Below are positions 46,871-63,272 of a stretch of DNA of 64,000 nt, piece by piece (position 1 is the stretch's first letter; every line of letters begins with the position of its first letter). The position numbers were made by a program, and so were the translations under genes. This stretch comes from Karalla daura. Taxonomy: Eukaryota; Chordata; Actinopteri; Chaetodontiformes; Leiognathidae. The stretch covers positions 12,853,346 through 12,917,345 of the forward strand of contig CM055206.1 in the NCBI GenBank assembly GCA_029224185.1, in the 5' to 3' direction. The notes under the pieces were generated by a model. That model ran no database searches, was not told where the DNA came from, and saw only the letters and a list, made by a program, of their open reading frames with translations.

Positions 46871-46942
<72 letters not shown>
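46871..46942. repeat. (TA)n microsatellite
   Basis: About 36 TA units. Confidence 0.95.
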
Positions 46943-46945
<3 letters not shown>

Positions 46946-47563
46946 ATTCTGATTTCTGGCGAGTAACAATTATATTGTTATACTGTACACATATATAAAT
47001 ATGCATGCTAATGTTAATGCATGTTAATGCTAAAGCTTTCATTCTTTAGGTTAATTTACATAGATCAAGAATTCAGATATAGGCTGCAGATTTGGTTCAA
47101 TTCAGTCCATGTATAATAATGGTGTCTCGGGACTCCTTATATTATAGATATGATATATATAGTTCGGTCTGCACCGGACTCTTACATAAACATAAATAAA
47201 TAAACAAACAGAGCCCCTATGGATTATTCCATATTTAACCAGTATTTTTATGTAATCTAACTCACATCTTCTGTCATAATAACATATCAGAGCAGGCTTC
47301 CCTCCCACTGGACACACAGTGAAGCCTGTCAGAAAGAACCACTTGACTGGTCCGGCACTGGTCCCCCCCCCCCCCTCCGCCCCTTGCTCTCCGCGCCTGA
47401 ACGCACCCTCAGACTGCGCCTCGTCTTCAGACTGCGCTGTCTGAAGTTTGCGCCATTCATCGCCTGAGTGGCTCCTCTGCCCGGAGAGGCTGAAGTTTCT
47501 CCAACACGCCTCCCCAATTATCCCCCCGCTGCTGTCCCTCTCCCTCCTTTACCAACCGCACAG

Positions 47564-47642
<79 letters not shown>
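47564..47642. repeat. (CA)n microsatellite
   Basis: About 39 CA units. Confidence 0.95.
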
Positions 47643-47645
<3 letters not shown>

Positions 47646-49584
47646 ACAGCAAAACTCAACGGTCTCACAAATCACTTGCCTGGTCAGAGTATTTGTTTAA
47701 TACGTCTCTCCCTCTTTTCTTCTTCTTCTTCGTCTCCTTCCTCTCCGGTGCAGCTGTGATTAGTTTCCTCCCGGGTTAAGCTTGTTGGATGCGGATAATA
47801 GTAAGAGATGCTGGGTATTTATGGAGAGGGAGAGAGACTGGGAGCAGCATGGCAGCCAATGGCAACCGAGAGGGGATGTGATGGGCATGAGTTGTGTGAG
47901 AGGAGGCAGCAGCTGGAAGAAGGTGGAGGCGACACCATCAGTGAAACACACAGGTTCAGTGGAGACACAGTTTCACTCCTCTAGGTCCTCCACCTTCCCT
48001 CTTCAACAGTGCTACTGCACTCTCGCCCCTCATTAGTCGGATGAATGCATGCATTTAATGTCTTTTGCTTGTCTAAATGTATCTAAATGTGTTTCCAGAT
48101 GCCAAGTCAAAGTGCACAGGGACACAGCATGTTCACACTGGCCGTTGTGGCAATGATTTCAACTTTCGAGCTGCAGCTTCTAATTGTGTAAATGAGCTGA
48201 GCAAGCACAAGCTGAAAGCATTTTTTTTTTGCAGAGAGGTGGAAACAACTTCTCTTGGTGAATCTGTCACGGTTTGAGTCTGTGTAACCCTGTAGAGGAG
48301 ATTTGACCCGTGACGCTGTGCACCCTCACCACTTTAGGTATACTGGGAAGAAGAGAAACAAAAAGGCGAGGGGGGGTGTTATATACTGATAATTAAAAGG
48401 AGAGAAAGGCTGCAGCTACATTATGCGATCTTAATCAGATTTTCTGAGCTGAATATCTCAGTACGCTTTATTCTTACTACTGTGCAAAACAGAAATTCAC
48501 TCCTACGTGTACATTTTCTATTATTTTTTGTACATGCACATACATTATATTGTTTCTCAATCTTCCGTTGTCTTGCTTCTGCAATCATGCAAACCTCCCC
48601 TCAGTAGCGGTGGCAAAGGTTAATTTTCTCGCTCTTATCGTTGCTGTCACTAAAACAAACAAACAAAAAAAAACGTTTCAGTGCATGTTGACAAAAGTTT
48701 GGCCCCAGCAGTCCCCGCATGAAGGTTTTGATTGATGCTCCCAAACAAGCAGCAGGTTAGAGAACTAATTAGGAGTCTACATGCCAGATGAACAGACTGT
48801 GAGGCTGCTGGGTTCTTAGGCAAGACAAAAATCAATACGACCTCCTTTGCACTCCATAATATCAGAAATCATTTGCAGTGGACAGTTTGTGCAGCACCTC
48901 ATTGTCAGTGGTTCCATGCATTAATATGAAGTCTCTGCTCATGGTAATGTGTGGTGGGATGATTCAGACTGAGAATAGGGGAGGAAAACACGTAAGTGTT
49001 TCTTCAGATTTTGTTCATTAAATAGTTGTTTAATATCCTCCCTGCACTGTTTTACAGTAAGTGGAGTTTCCTCCCTTTTTCTCCCTCTGCGATCACACAA
49101 AAACAAACAGCCTAAGCGGGCTCTAGTGTGTGCTCCCCCTGTTGTCCCACAGCTATGTTCTTGGCTCACGCCGAGTCCTTTCATCTCCTGCTCTGATATA
49201 TAATTCATCGGAAAATATCTAATGGCCCTGGGGAGCGTTTCAGCTAAACGGGGCCGCGGTTGTAAAAAAGGTGAAGTCGCTTGTTAATGTCTGTGGCAAT
49301 ATGCCCTCCCCCTGTCTCCGGGCCAATTGACGAAGTCACGGTTTCTCCTGCTGTTAGGGAGACGAATTGAAGGCTAAGAATCGTGGGACTGAGATACCAC
49401 TGTCACACAGTCCTGGATAATAGAGGCTGGCATGGGCAGAGGATGATGCACTGCCTCCTCTCTGCTCCAGCAGCCTTTTGTTTGCTCTCCGCGCCTGGAT
49501 AATGTGGTTACAGACAGCACTCTGTGTTGGTCTATATCTATGTCCTATATCACAAGTTGGGTTTGATTTTGCATTAAAAATGTC

Positions 49585-49765
<181 letters not shown>

Positions 49766-51470
49766 TCAAATGATATGCAGAATGAGGTATGATGATACAT
49801 CATCTAGAAATCAAATAAATGCAGATTATTTATATTCAAGCTGGTCCTTCAGATGAAGAATGATTGAAGCAGAAAATATGGTAAATTCAAGATGTAATTG
49901 TTCAAAAAAATCATTTTAACAATATAAGGTTTGATTGATTTCTAGATGGTAGATCATCATATGATCATTTATTTGTCATTCACGTCATACAACATTTATT
50001 ATTAGGTACAAGGTCCTTTGTATAGACTCAGTCTGAATATCAGAGCTGATCATGACTATTTCAGTTCCCTTCATCTGTCCATCTCAAGGTCAAATCAATG
50101 TCTTGGCCCACTCAGCCGGCCCCATCTGTTACACACTCAGACCTGTAGTGGACGTTTATGACTGCTTGCTTTTTGCCATCTGCACGGCAAAACTCACACT
50201 GATAGATTTATTGATAGGCATGGCGGAGCTAGCGATGTGCACATCGACGTGACTCCACAACAGACCGAAGTGAGCGTCCTCGGATGTTCAATAAATGTGT
50301 GATCTGTGGAGTCGAAATGAGCTTTGGACAGCAGGTGTTACCGAGCAAAACAACAGACTGTTTTTTTCTTTTTTGAGAAGAAAGAAAAATCATTCATTAC
50401 CCTTAAAAACACAGGAACACCACCCACAGTCAATTTAAAGCACCTTTTATTTTGCAATTATACTCAGAATTGAGTGTCCTTTAATTCCCTAAAGAGCACA
50501 TAAAAATCTCCAAGATACTTTAACACTATTCAAGGACCATGGAGCTATTTTTCTGTAAACATGTTTTATTTTCCCAAGGAAGAAGGTTTAATAAAACCAG
50601 CTGGAACAAGTCATGGTACTTGCCTTAATTTGGCACTTTCAGGCTCTCAACACTGTCAAGATGACACTCAACACATTGCAAGTCCTAAAATTCACCCTCA
50701 ATAATCAAATACAAACATCCTGGGGACACTAAATCATTTTCCAGGACATTTTCAGTTGCTACAGTATGACACTGTCTCACACCTCAGAGTTTGTTATTTC
50801 CAACAAAAGCGATGTGTAAACGAAGTGCGGTCTATGGCTTTACATATATATGCAATCATCTTTAGCATGCTTTAAAATTAGGACAAATTTAGAGACAGTG
50901 CGTCCGTCCATCTGTTTATCAGCTTGTAGAGAAGAGCAGAGACAGAGGAAATCATTTTTCCAGGATACTATCTTTTTCTCCCCCTTCATTTTCTACATGC
51001 TCCCCATATTGGTCGCTAATTTTCCAGGCTCTCTAGGACATTCGTTCATGAATTGACCCAGTGGAGAAGATGTTAGCTTTTTTTTTTCTGTTGCACCTCG
51101 AGCATTATTACGTTAAACCGTGGCCGACATCATACCATATTCATGCCCTTCGCTGAACTACATCCACCACTTGTGGTTTGCCCGTGGGAGGGTTGAATGT
51201 CTTGTCCCTGCTGGTACCTCGTTAACCTCCCACAGCCTGCGGCTAGTGTAAGCCAAACCCGCAGACCTCATACCTAGGTATTGGTCAGCAGGGACTGGCC
51301 CCGGGAGCCCAGGACCCCCCACCAGGTGAGGGGAGGGAGGCAGGCGGGACAGAGGAGGGCCAAACAAAAACACAACCTGGCATCCCCACGGCAAACAGCC
51401 CACCTACTGTCAGCCAGCATCTGGGCCACAGCACACAGCCCCTCTATTCTCATTCTGATGACTGCAAACA

Positions 51471-51553
<83 letters not shown>

Positions 51554-54500
51554 TGTCACAACATCCATACCATTAAACATAAAATCTCTGATTCCAGTTC
51601 TTGAATGTGGCTTAGAAAGTTTTTTTTTCTTGACTATTTTTTATGACTATTTAGCTATAACCAGTCATGTTTTTGTGAGATGTAACTGTTGGGGGTCCAA
51701 ATTTAATGGATTGGAACCTTTATTTAACTGTACTTTAAAGTAAAAAGAAGAAGAATTGCATGTGGGGAACAAAGTTTGGAAACTGCGAGATTAAAAGAAT
51801 GACAGCAAGAGATTTGGGGGGAGAGAGTGACAGGGAGAAACAGGGAGGAGGAGTGTAAAGTTAATCCAGTCTGAATCGACAGGCCCGGCTGCAAGAGTGA
51901 CACTGAAAACAGTTTTTCTTTTCTTTCTTTTCTCTGCAAATTTGCTCTCCTCTCTCCCTCTCTTCTTTGCTTCCTCCCGTGCCTCTCACTATTTTTCTGC
52001 CGTCTTATCCTTTTTAATTAGAGGGGCTATTCTGCTGCACAGAGGACCTTAATCCCCAACTGACCAACAATGCAAAAAGCCAGCCTTTGAACAGCCGACC
52101 TGCTCCCCTCTCGGCCCCCGAACCGCCCCCCCACCACCTATACCCCCAATCACCACGCTGCCCAAAAACTCCCATCGTTGGGAAAAAAACGGACTCTCCC
52201 TCTTCTCCATCTCTTCCAACATCTCGGACAAAGCACTTGGGGGACCGCTGCAAGAGAGAAAGCATCTGAAAGCACGTTTCAATATCCGCCTCGAGCTCTC
52301 AAAAAGCTTTGGTTTGGTACCGGGACAAGGCTGAGGTCAAATGGCAGGTGACTCTGAATGTGGAAAAGTTACTAAAATAACGTGCTAACATCTGACATGC
52401 ATGGAAGGGAGCTTAAGATTACCAAGGAGGTATTGTAGTAACATACGAAGTAGAGAGGGGAAGACTGCACCTGCACAGTGTCAGAGGAGCCAGATTAGCA
52501 CATCTCTAAAGAGTCAGTTCATACTACATTTGTTTACTTTTGTGGCTGCTCCATGATTTTCTTTGTCTTTGTCAGTTCTTCACTTATTCTTCCTTGTTAA
52601 TTGGTCTTTCTTTTACATCTCCCTGGTTGCCTACGTTAAACATTCTGCAAAGTGCTATAGAAATAATAAAGCAATTCTTAGATGCTTATAGTATTATCTC
52701 TTGAACAGTAGCAGCTGAGGTATTGCGAGACAAACGTATTATTTCAATTTCAATATGTTTTGTAAAAGGAGAAAAAAAATTCAAGCACAGGTTTGATGGC
52801 AGCATTATTTAAAGGAGAAACTGAAGCAAATTCCCCCACTGGGTCTCATTTCCATATGTATGTGCATCTCAAGATGGAGTCTATTAAGGCAAACCCTTGT
52901 TGTCTTGTTAGATGATTGTGTGTGGCCATTATTAGTAAATTACCTACAGATTGAGATAATAAGTTAGGCCGAAGGGGGAGGCGGACACAATGACGGACGA
53001 TCTCCCATCAGGGATAAAAAAAAAATAGTTAAAAACTCAATTTGATTACATTGATTTTATTAAGTGAGCCCCTGCTACATTCAGACCTGAGTCCGGATAT
53101 CTAAACTATACAGGGAGGCAAAATAATTAGCCGCATTATGACGTCTGCCATAATAATTCTCCAACTCTGCTCAAAAAACGCAACTGAACAAATTTTCCTG
53201 TAATTTCGCTCAAGCTGATTTTCTATCGACATTTCGCCAACACAGCAGTCTGACAAATTGCCTCCGGAGCACAATGACAATCCTCGCGCTTTCAACCCCG
53301 CCGCAGCGCACACGAGCGGCGGAGAAACAAATTTCCTTTCAGCGCCGCCGTCCACGACTGCACTTTCCTATTTCTGCGCGCTGGCTCGACGCTGGCTCGG
53401 TACGGGCTGGGAGGGGAAAAAAAAAACAAAAAAAAAAAACACAGGCCAGCCAAAGCCTCCGCCTGGCTAATCACAGGCCCAATATTTCCATAGCAGGCAA
53501 TTAGCATCTTGCTTTTATGTGTGAAATGGCTGAGGCGAGAGACGGAGCGAGTGGAGGAGAGAGGCACAGTAAAAAACAGAGAGAGAATAAAAGAGCAATT
53601 AAGATGTTGGGTGAGCGGAGGACAGAGACAGGCGGTCTGCTGCCGTGTGATTTGAGGCTTGCAGGCCCAGTAATTAGCCCTTCATTGTGAGATAATGGAC
53701 TTGGCCGGTCTTCCTGGTTCCCCGAGCTGCCCAGCCCGACTCGACCCATGGAAGGTCAAAGGGCACAATGTGCAGTTTGGCTCCTACGTACTTGTGTGTG
53801 CGTGAATGTGTGTGTGTGTGTGTGCGTGTGGACTGTAAATGTTGTAGTGTAAACCATCTTTCAAGACCTGCATCATCTGATATGGAAGTCCGAGCCACCA
53901 GCTGAGAATGAAAAACAAAACGAAGCAATCAAAGGCAAGCAGGTGAATGAAGAAACTCCACAGATCTACGGCAGGTTTCTAAAAACAGATCCTCGCTCTG
54001 CTTTCAGCCTGTCGAGAGGCGAGGAGTGTGGCAGTGACAGCAGCGCCCGGCTCCGAGGCGTCGGAGTCATCGCCCTGCTCTCCCTGGCCTATCGCTCCAT
54101 TCTCCCGCCATCTTTAGAAGAGCAGTAATCTGTGAACCCTGAATCATAAGCTTTGGGTAAATCTATGTAATACGGGTAATTCGATGAAGCAGTATTTTCC
54201 TGGTGAGAGGCAAAATCCTGTTGACTATTCAAGGATTGAATCATCCAACAGTAATGCCATTAGACCAGTGCCACGGATTCCTCGGAAAATGCTGTTTAAT
54301 TGCCAGTAACCAGCCATTGTTTGGTGACGGGTAAGCACTAGCCGGGATGGGGTGGGGGTGTGTGGAGGGGGGGGGTTGGCGAGTGAGGAAGCGTGTGAAA
54401 AAGATGGCCCCTTCAGCCTCAGCCAATCGCCATTGAGACACGGATTTACTGGGGCTCGATGGAGCCCGCGCCGCAAAGTGGCAGAGGCACTGGCTTAAGT

Positions 54501-55822
54501 AAAGTCTTCAGGAGTGTAAATGCAGAGTAACTCTTTCCTTTTAATACGGGATTTGCTCAACAATGCGTTTTTTTTTTTTGGAAGGGGGGGTGGGGTGGGG
54601 GGGTGGTGTCTATTCATGATAGACATTTTTTTTTTTTGAGTGGCGAGGTTTTTAGGGATCAAGCCTTGTTGCTCACGTTTATTAGCGCGGGACTGCACAA
54701 CTCAGGGATTGTTGGTCGCCGTTAATCGCAGAGCAGTTTATCCATGTTTGTGTTTGGCTTTACACATGTGCACCCCTGACACTAAGTCCCATTCTTTTCC
54801 ACCTGTATTGAAAATCTCTTAAGAACAATAACTACCTACACCCCGGCCGTTTATCCTAAGCCGCCGTTACGCCGCGCTCCCTCACAATAAAAACTGATAT
54901 TAGCTGCCCAGATCAACAACGAGCCGATTCCAAAAGCTACTTGAAGAGTTGTGTTTCTCTTTCTTACTTTTACTAGTTAATCCAATTCTCACCACACAGA
55001 GATTTTTGAGGAGAATTTGAACATTTGGGGCGCTTTGTTGGCCCTCGCCGCGGCCCCCTTGCTCTCAGGCCCATCCTGGAGGATGCAGATTGGAAGTGAG
55101 AGGTGTGGCGGCCGAGGCTCGCCTCCATTGTGAGCCGGTGCCTGGGAGACGAGCAGCGCTGCCAGAACAGACACTGATTGGGTTTGACACTGCGTCCAGG
55201 AGGCGAGAAGAAGCTTTTCTTTTTGCGCTTTTTTTTTTTACCCCCGTCTTTTATAAGTAAAAGAGAGTCTTTTTTTTGTATGAAAGGCCCCTCCTCTGCT
55301 CTCCTCTCTGCGCTAAGTCCCCCCGGTTCTGTTGTGCTTCTCGTCCTCCTCCTCGGTTCTGTCTTTCACTCCTCCTTCTCTTTATGCTCCTATATTGACT
55401 CCCTCACTTTTTTTTTCTCAGATTAACGCCAGCCGACCTCTTTTACTTTTGTCTTCCTCTTTTATTGTGCCTCTCCCTTGGACGTTGACCAGTAAATTTG
55501 ATCCTCGGCATCACAACATCAAAAAATTACTTTTGTCGTCTATCACCACAAGCAACTAGTTGTAGCAGCAACACACTGGGAGCAACCAAATCTGTCTTCT
55601 TTCCTTAACCTGCCACATACTGAGCCCACTGGTAAGTCCTAGTGTGGACGCTTTGCCACATAGGGATCCTTAATCACCGTGCCTCAGGCTATGATCACCC
55701 TCTTCTCAACACTGGGCTTTTACACAGGATTTCGTTTTTCAATTTCCTAAGCTTGAGGAGCATTTTGTCCGCATAGTGAACACATATTGTGGCATCTATT
55801 TGTGTCAAACAGTGTGATTTTC
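49766..55822. other. Gene-free interval, second part
   Basis: No coding exon recognised. It contains a (CA)n array at 51472-51552. Candidate regulatory blocks are at 52800-53050 ('ccattattagtaaattacc'), 53460-53530 ('aggcaattagcatcttgc'), 53655-53700 ('cccagtaattagccc') and 54640-54960. A 10 bp inverted repeat (GTCCCTGCTG at 51206, CAGCAGGGAC at 51287) is also present. Confidence 0.5.
51472..51552. repeat. (CA)n microsatellite
   Basis: About 40 CA units. Confidence 0.95.
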
Positions 55823-56271
55823 TTGAAGGAATAATTGCCAGTTTTGGGAAATAGCCAGGTGACGGCTATCTTAGTTTCGCATTAAAATTGACGACAAAGA
55901 GTAACAGCTTGCCTGGCTCCGTCAGAAGAAAGCAAAACAAGCTCAGCCAGTAGCTAGTTAGCTTAGCTTAGCATCAAGACCAATACATGGGGACACAGAT
56001 AGACAAAAATCTCTGAATAATGACATGAAACTATTTTTATATAACCAAAATGTTGTGCTTAACTCTTCAGACTATAGTGAATTTGGAAAGCACTGATTCA
56101 AGCTTTGGAGACATGTTTTTTTTCTTCTTTGTCTTTACACAGAGTCAGCCTCTTGTTTCTGGCCATTATGCTAAACTAAGCTGGTATCTCCAGGGCGCTA
56201 TCAGTCTCCGCACATAACTCTTGGCAAGACTGTCAAGAGTTTTATTTCGTAAATGTCAACTCTTGCTTTAA
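55823..56271. mobile_element. Palindromic MITE-type element
   Basis: The left end (ttgaaggaataattgccagttttgggaaata) and the reverse complement of the right end (ttaaagcaagagttgacatttacgaaata) form imperfect terminal inverted repeats of about 30 bp. Inside are 'tagttagcttagcttagcatcaagac' and its mirror 'ggccattatgctaaactaagctgg', plus 'cttgcctggctccgtc', all typical of an abundant fish palindromic nonautonomous element. It has no coding capacity. The superfamily is not assigned and target-site duplications are not clear. Confidence 0.75.
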
Positions 56272-60450
<4,179 letters not shown>

Positions 60451-61790
60451 ACATATAGGAATAATGATATAATAGATATTAAGATGGTGTTGACCCAGCT
60501 CTCAGCAGATGAACACAACGGAGCAACATAGCCACCCAGGATGGACTCCAGTGCCCTGCAGAGAAAGCTGGACTGGTTCTGACTCTGGGGAGAAACTGTG
60601 AAGCTAAAAACAAGATATCCCTGTCAAATGTCTGTGGAGATTTGTTTGGGTCATTGTCATCCATTGGGTTGTAGAGCGGTGGCAACTGGACAAGATTCTT
60701 GTCTGCCACACTGATAAATAAATATTTGTTTTGCTCCGTTTATTTGTTTGCTTCTGTTAATATTTTTGCATGTTTCCTCTTATTACGCTTCTTTTTCCAT
60801 CTGTTTTCATATGTAGATGAATGCCAGCACTGAGTCACATGTGAGTCTCATGTAAGTGGAACTGAGGCTTGAGGAAGATGGGTTTTTTTTAAATTGCAAG
60901 ATACTAAATAACTCACTCATGCTTTTTTTTACTTCAACAGTTATTGAAGTTTTTGGCATAAATTAATATTTGGATTTTGCTGAAACCAGCTTGATCATAG
61001 ACAATATCTCCCTGCAGCATCATAGTGGCAGGCTATGGTGGTTATGGAAATAATGATATGATCTTTCAATAAAAGATTATTTCCCCTTTCGGAAGTTCTA
61101 AGTCATCTCTACGACAACTAGAGACTTAGCGTGGCTGTGGGATGCTCAGTTACTCTGTGAGTGGTGAAATGAGAAGTGCATTATCAATAAAGAATCTCAC
61201 AGCCTGGATATTCCTCCTAATAAATGCGCAAACGTTTTTCATTAATTAGTTATGAGGGCCTTACTTGAGGATCAGCCAACAAATTGATCCACTGGCGACA
61301 CCTGCCGGAATAACTGCGGTATTGCAAAATCAAACGAAAAACCTACTTCGTAAAATCAGGAATACATTGCCCTCTGCTGGTAAAGAAGTTGGAAGAAGCG
61401 TACCATCTTTCGGACTCGCATTTGATATTTATCAGTGATTATCCAAAACAGAATCACGACTTTATGATCTAAGGAGGAACATTGAGTTTGTTCCATAAGC
61501 TTGTTAAACACGAGAGATCAAGAACAACGAGACAGCACACAAGTATAAATATACAGTGAAAGACAAAAACAAGTATAAACACGAAATGCAAGAAAGCTTC
61601 TATACATGACGAAAGTGGGCAAAATAATACAAGTAGGAGAAGATAACAGAACAGTTGATATTACTAATTAATGTCTTCGACTCTTGTGCAAATGTACAAA
61701 ACACTGTAAGTGAAATGTATTGCAATGGATTCAAAATAAGGAAACAGAATGATAAAGGTAAAAGTTAAATTCTATGTTTTTTTAAAGTTT
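60451..61790. other. Noncoding stretch, no gene recognised
   Basis: AT-rich unique sequence with one good CTCF-like word (61367). No exon recognised. Confidence 0.5.
61367..61380 (-). promoter_or_regulatory. CTCF-like motif
   Basis: On the minus strand CCAGCAGAGGGCAA matches 13 of 14 positions of CCASYAGRKGGCRS and has the strong core CAGAGGGC. It lies 1.1 kb before naa30. Confidence 0.4.
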
Positions 61791-61799
61791 ATGATTTTC

Positions 61800-61890
61800 T
61801 AACCAAGAAAAGCTATAAACAAGATAAGATAAAGTAGGATAAGTTTGTTTTTTTTACTTTTATATATCCCCAAAGGTAAATTGGGGAAGA
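61800..61890. repeat. Probable short dispersed repeat
   Basis: The sequence 'aagataagataaagtaggataag' followed by 'ttatatatccccaaaggtaaattgggg' resembles a common fish repeat containing 'tttattgatccccaaagggaaatt'. Class unknown. Confidence 0.4.
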
Positions 61891-62169
61891 AGAAAAAAAG
61901 AAAGAAAAAAAATATTACGTTGTAGTAGTAGTACAAAGTCTAAGAAACAATACGTAATAAGTAGGTAATGAAAAATTAAGAACAACAAAAACAACACACA
62001 AAATAATAAAACAGTAGTAATAATTATTAAATATGAGACAGAAAAAAGGGTAATAATTTTTTTGAAAAAGTAAAACTAACAGGCAAAATATGTAGCCAAC
62101 TCAAACGTTTACTCTGCTATTGTAATCCAGGGATACATGTCAATGTAAGTCAATAAAGACTACTTCAGT

Positions 62170-62480
62170 AAAGTAACTACTGGGTGAACATGGCGGCCAA
62201 GCGAGGGTACTGCACCTGTCATGCGTTACACTACTGTCGTAAAACGCCTCTGCTTGCTGTTCCAATGGCGTTTGCTGCGACAGCACTTTACGGCAGCAGG
62301 GAAACCGAGGAGAAAGCAGCGACAAACGTCGCCAGCGGACACGATATCAGCACTGAAACCGGAGGATTTATGTAATATTCGGTGATTTGACCTACATACA
62401 GGTTGTATATCCTGTCGCTTCGTGGATGAGATTGCGTTCAGCGTTTCCCCAAGCGTGAATCTCCACCTTAATGCGGTGGG
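62170..62480 (+). promoter_or_regulatory. naa30 promoter and 5' leader
   Basis: A YY1-type word AACATGGCGGCC (62187-62198), typical of housekeeping promoters near the start site, lies 290 bp before the naa30 ATG, in CpG-rich sequence following AT-rich DNA. Two short upstream frames follow it (62426-62458 and 62471-62506). The start site is inferred. Confidence 0.5.
62426..62458 (+). other. Upstream ORF 1 of naa30
   Basis: ATG to TGA, 10 codons, in the presumed 5' leader. It is translated only if transcription starts upstream of it. Confidence 0.4.
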
Positions 62481-62506
62481 ATGGCCACAGTGCCGCCTGG
62501 GCCTAG
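62471..62506 (+). other. Upstream ORF 2, overlapping the naa30 start
   Basis: ATG to TAG, 11 codons, beginning 10 bases before the naa30 ATG and ending inside its coding sequence in another frame. Such overlapping frames usually reduce initiation at the main start. Confidence 0.45.
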
Positions 62507-63272
62507 TAGCGCACTACCCGGATCCCCGGCGCAGAGTCTTCCTCTCCCCGGGGCTGGGAGCCTGGAGCCGGGCAGCGAGGACGGAGAGCCGGCCTGCCCC
62601 AGCGAGGAGCCCAAGTTGTCGTCGTCGCCGCCGGGGATCGAAGTGAACATTAAGAACAAGCAGAAAACCATGCTAGCTAGAGCTAGCCCGGCAGGGCTGC
62701 ACCTGAAAGCAGCCCGGGAGCAGCAGTTGCTTAACGGGCTGGGGACCCCCCCGGAGGACGGACACCAGCACCCCGACACCCCCACACCGTCCCGGGACAA
62801 CTGTGACAGCAGCAGCGGCGGCAGCAGCGAGGAGGGTCCGGCCGATAGGAACAATACCGAGCACTGCCAACACGAAGGCCCCTTCTCCAAGAACGGGACG
62901 CACTCCCCCCGGGGGAGCAGCAGCATGAACGGGGGCCCGGGCTTCACTAGGACTGAGCCGGACCGCAGCAGAGGTGGAGGAGGAGGTGGTGGTGGTGGTG
63001 GTGGAGGAGGAGGAGGAGGAGGAGGGGAGGAGGAGGTTGGTCCTGGTCCAGCCGGGCCCCAGCAGCTGCTAATGCCGCAGCCGCCCACCGAGGAGCTGGC
63101 CCGGCTCGACCTGGGCCAGGAGAGCCACCATGGCAGCATCCGCTACGTCCGCTACGAGTCCGAGCTGCAGATGCCGTGGATCATGAGACTGATCACCAAG
63201 GACTTGTCTGAGCCTTATTCCATTTACACCTACAGGTACTTCATCCACAACTGGCCGCAGCTCTGCTTCCTG
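62481..63272 (+). CDS. naa30: N-alpha-acetyltransferase 30 (NatC catalytic subunit), first coding exon
   Basis: Naa30 is the catalytic subunit of the NatC complex (with Naa35 and Naa38). It acetylates N-terminal Met followed by hydrophobic residues on nascent chains at the ribosome. This exon encodes 264 residues and ends at a consensus donor GTGAGT (63273), phase 0, after PQLCFL. Residues 1-219 are a low-complexity, Ser/Pro/Gly-rich, probably disordered arm beginning MATVPPGPSS, close to the human start, which supports this ATG. A run of 18 Gly is encoded at 62973-63026. From about residue 220 the GNAT domain begins (IRYVRYESELQM, ITKDLSEPYSIYTYRYF), almost identical to vertebrate NAA30. The acetyl-CoA-binding motif lies in later exons outside the window, so the gene is partial here. 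The residue after QMP is W, where I recall D in mammals. Confidence 0.93.
62973..63026 (+). repeat. GGT/GGA trinucleotide repeat in naa30 coding exon (poly-Gly)
   Basis: Eighteen consecutive glycine codons (mainly GGT then GGA), followed by GAG codons. A coding microsatellite, likely length-variable. Confidence 0.9.

Larger units (their letters stand above)
45241..49580. other. Gene-free interval between otx2 and naa30, first part
   Basis: No coding exon recognised. It contains a (GAATA)n run at 45341-45365, a (TA)n array, a (CA)n array and repeat-free candidate regulatory blocks at 45840-45960 ('gtgccggctaattagtctgcg'), 46080-46290 ('gccattaattattattgg') and 49190-49400. Confidence 0.5.

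Noticed and set aside
62184..62375. 63-codon frame whose in-frame ATG at 62190 gives MAAKRGYCTC, considered as an alternative naa30 start
   Set aside because: It ends before the naa30 start in a different context, and its ATG is part of a YY1-type promoter word.
62468..63139. 223-codon open frame on the minus strand
   Set aside because: It mirrors the GC-rich naa30 first exon, and the plus-strand frame matches NAA30 directly.
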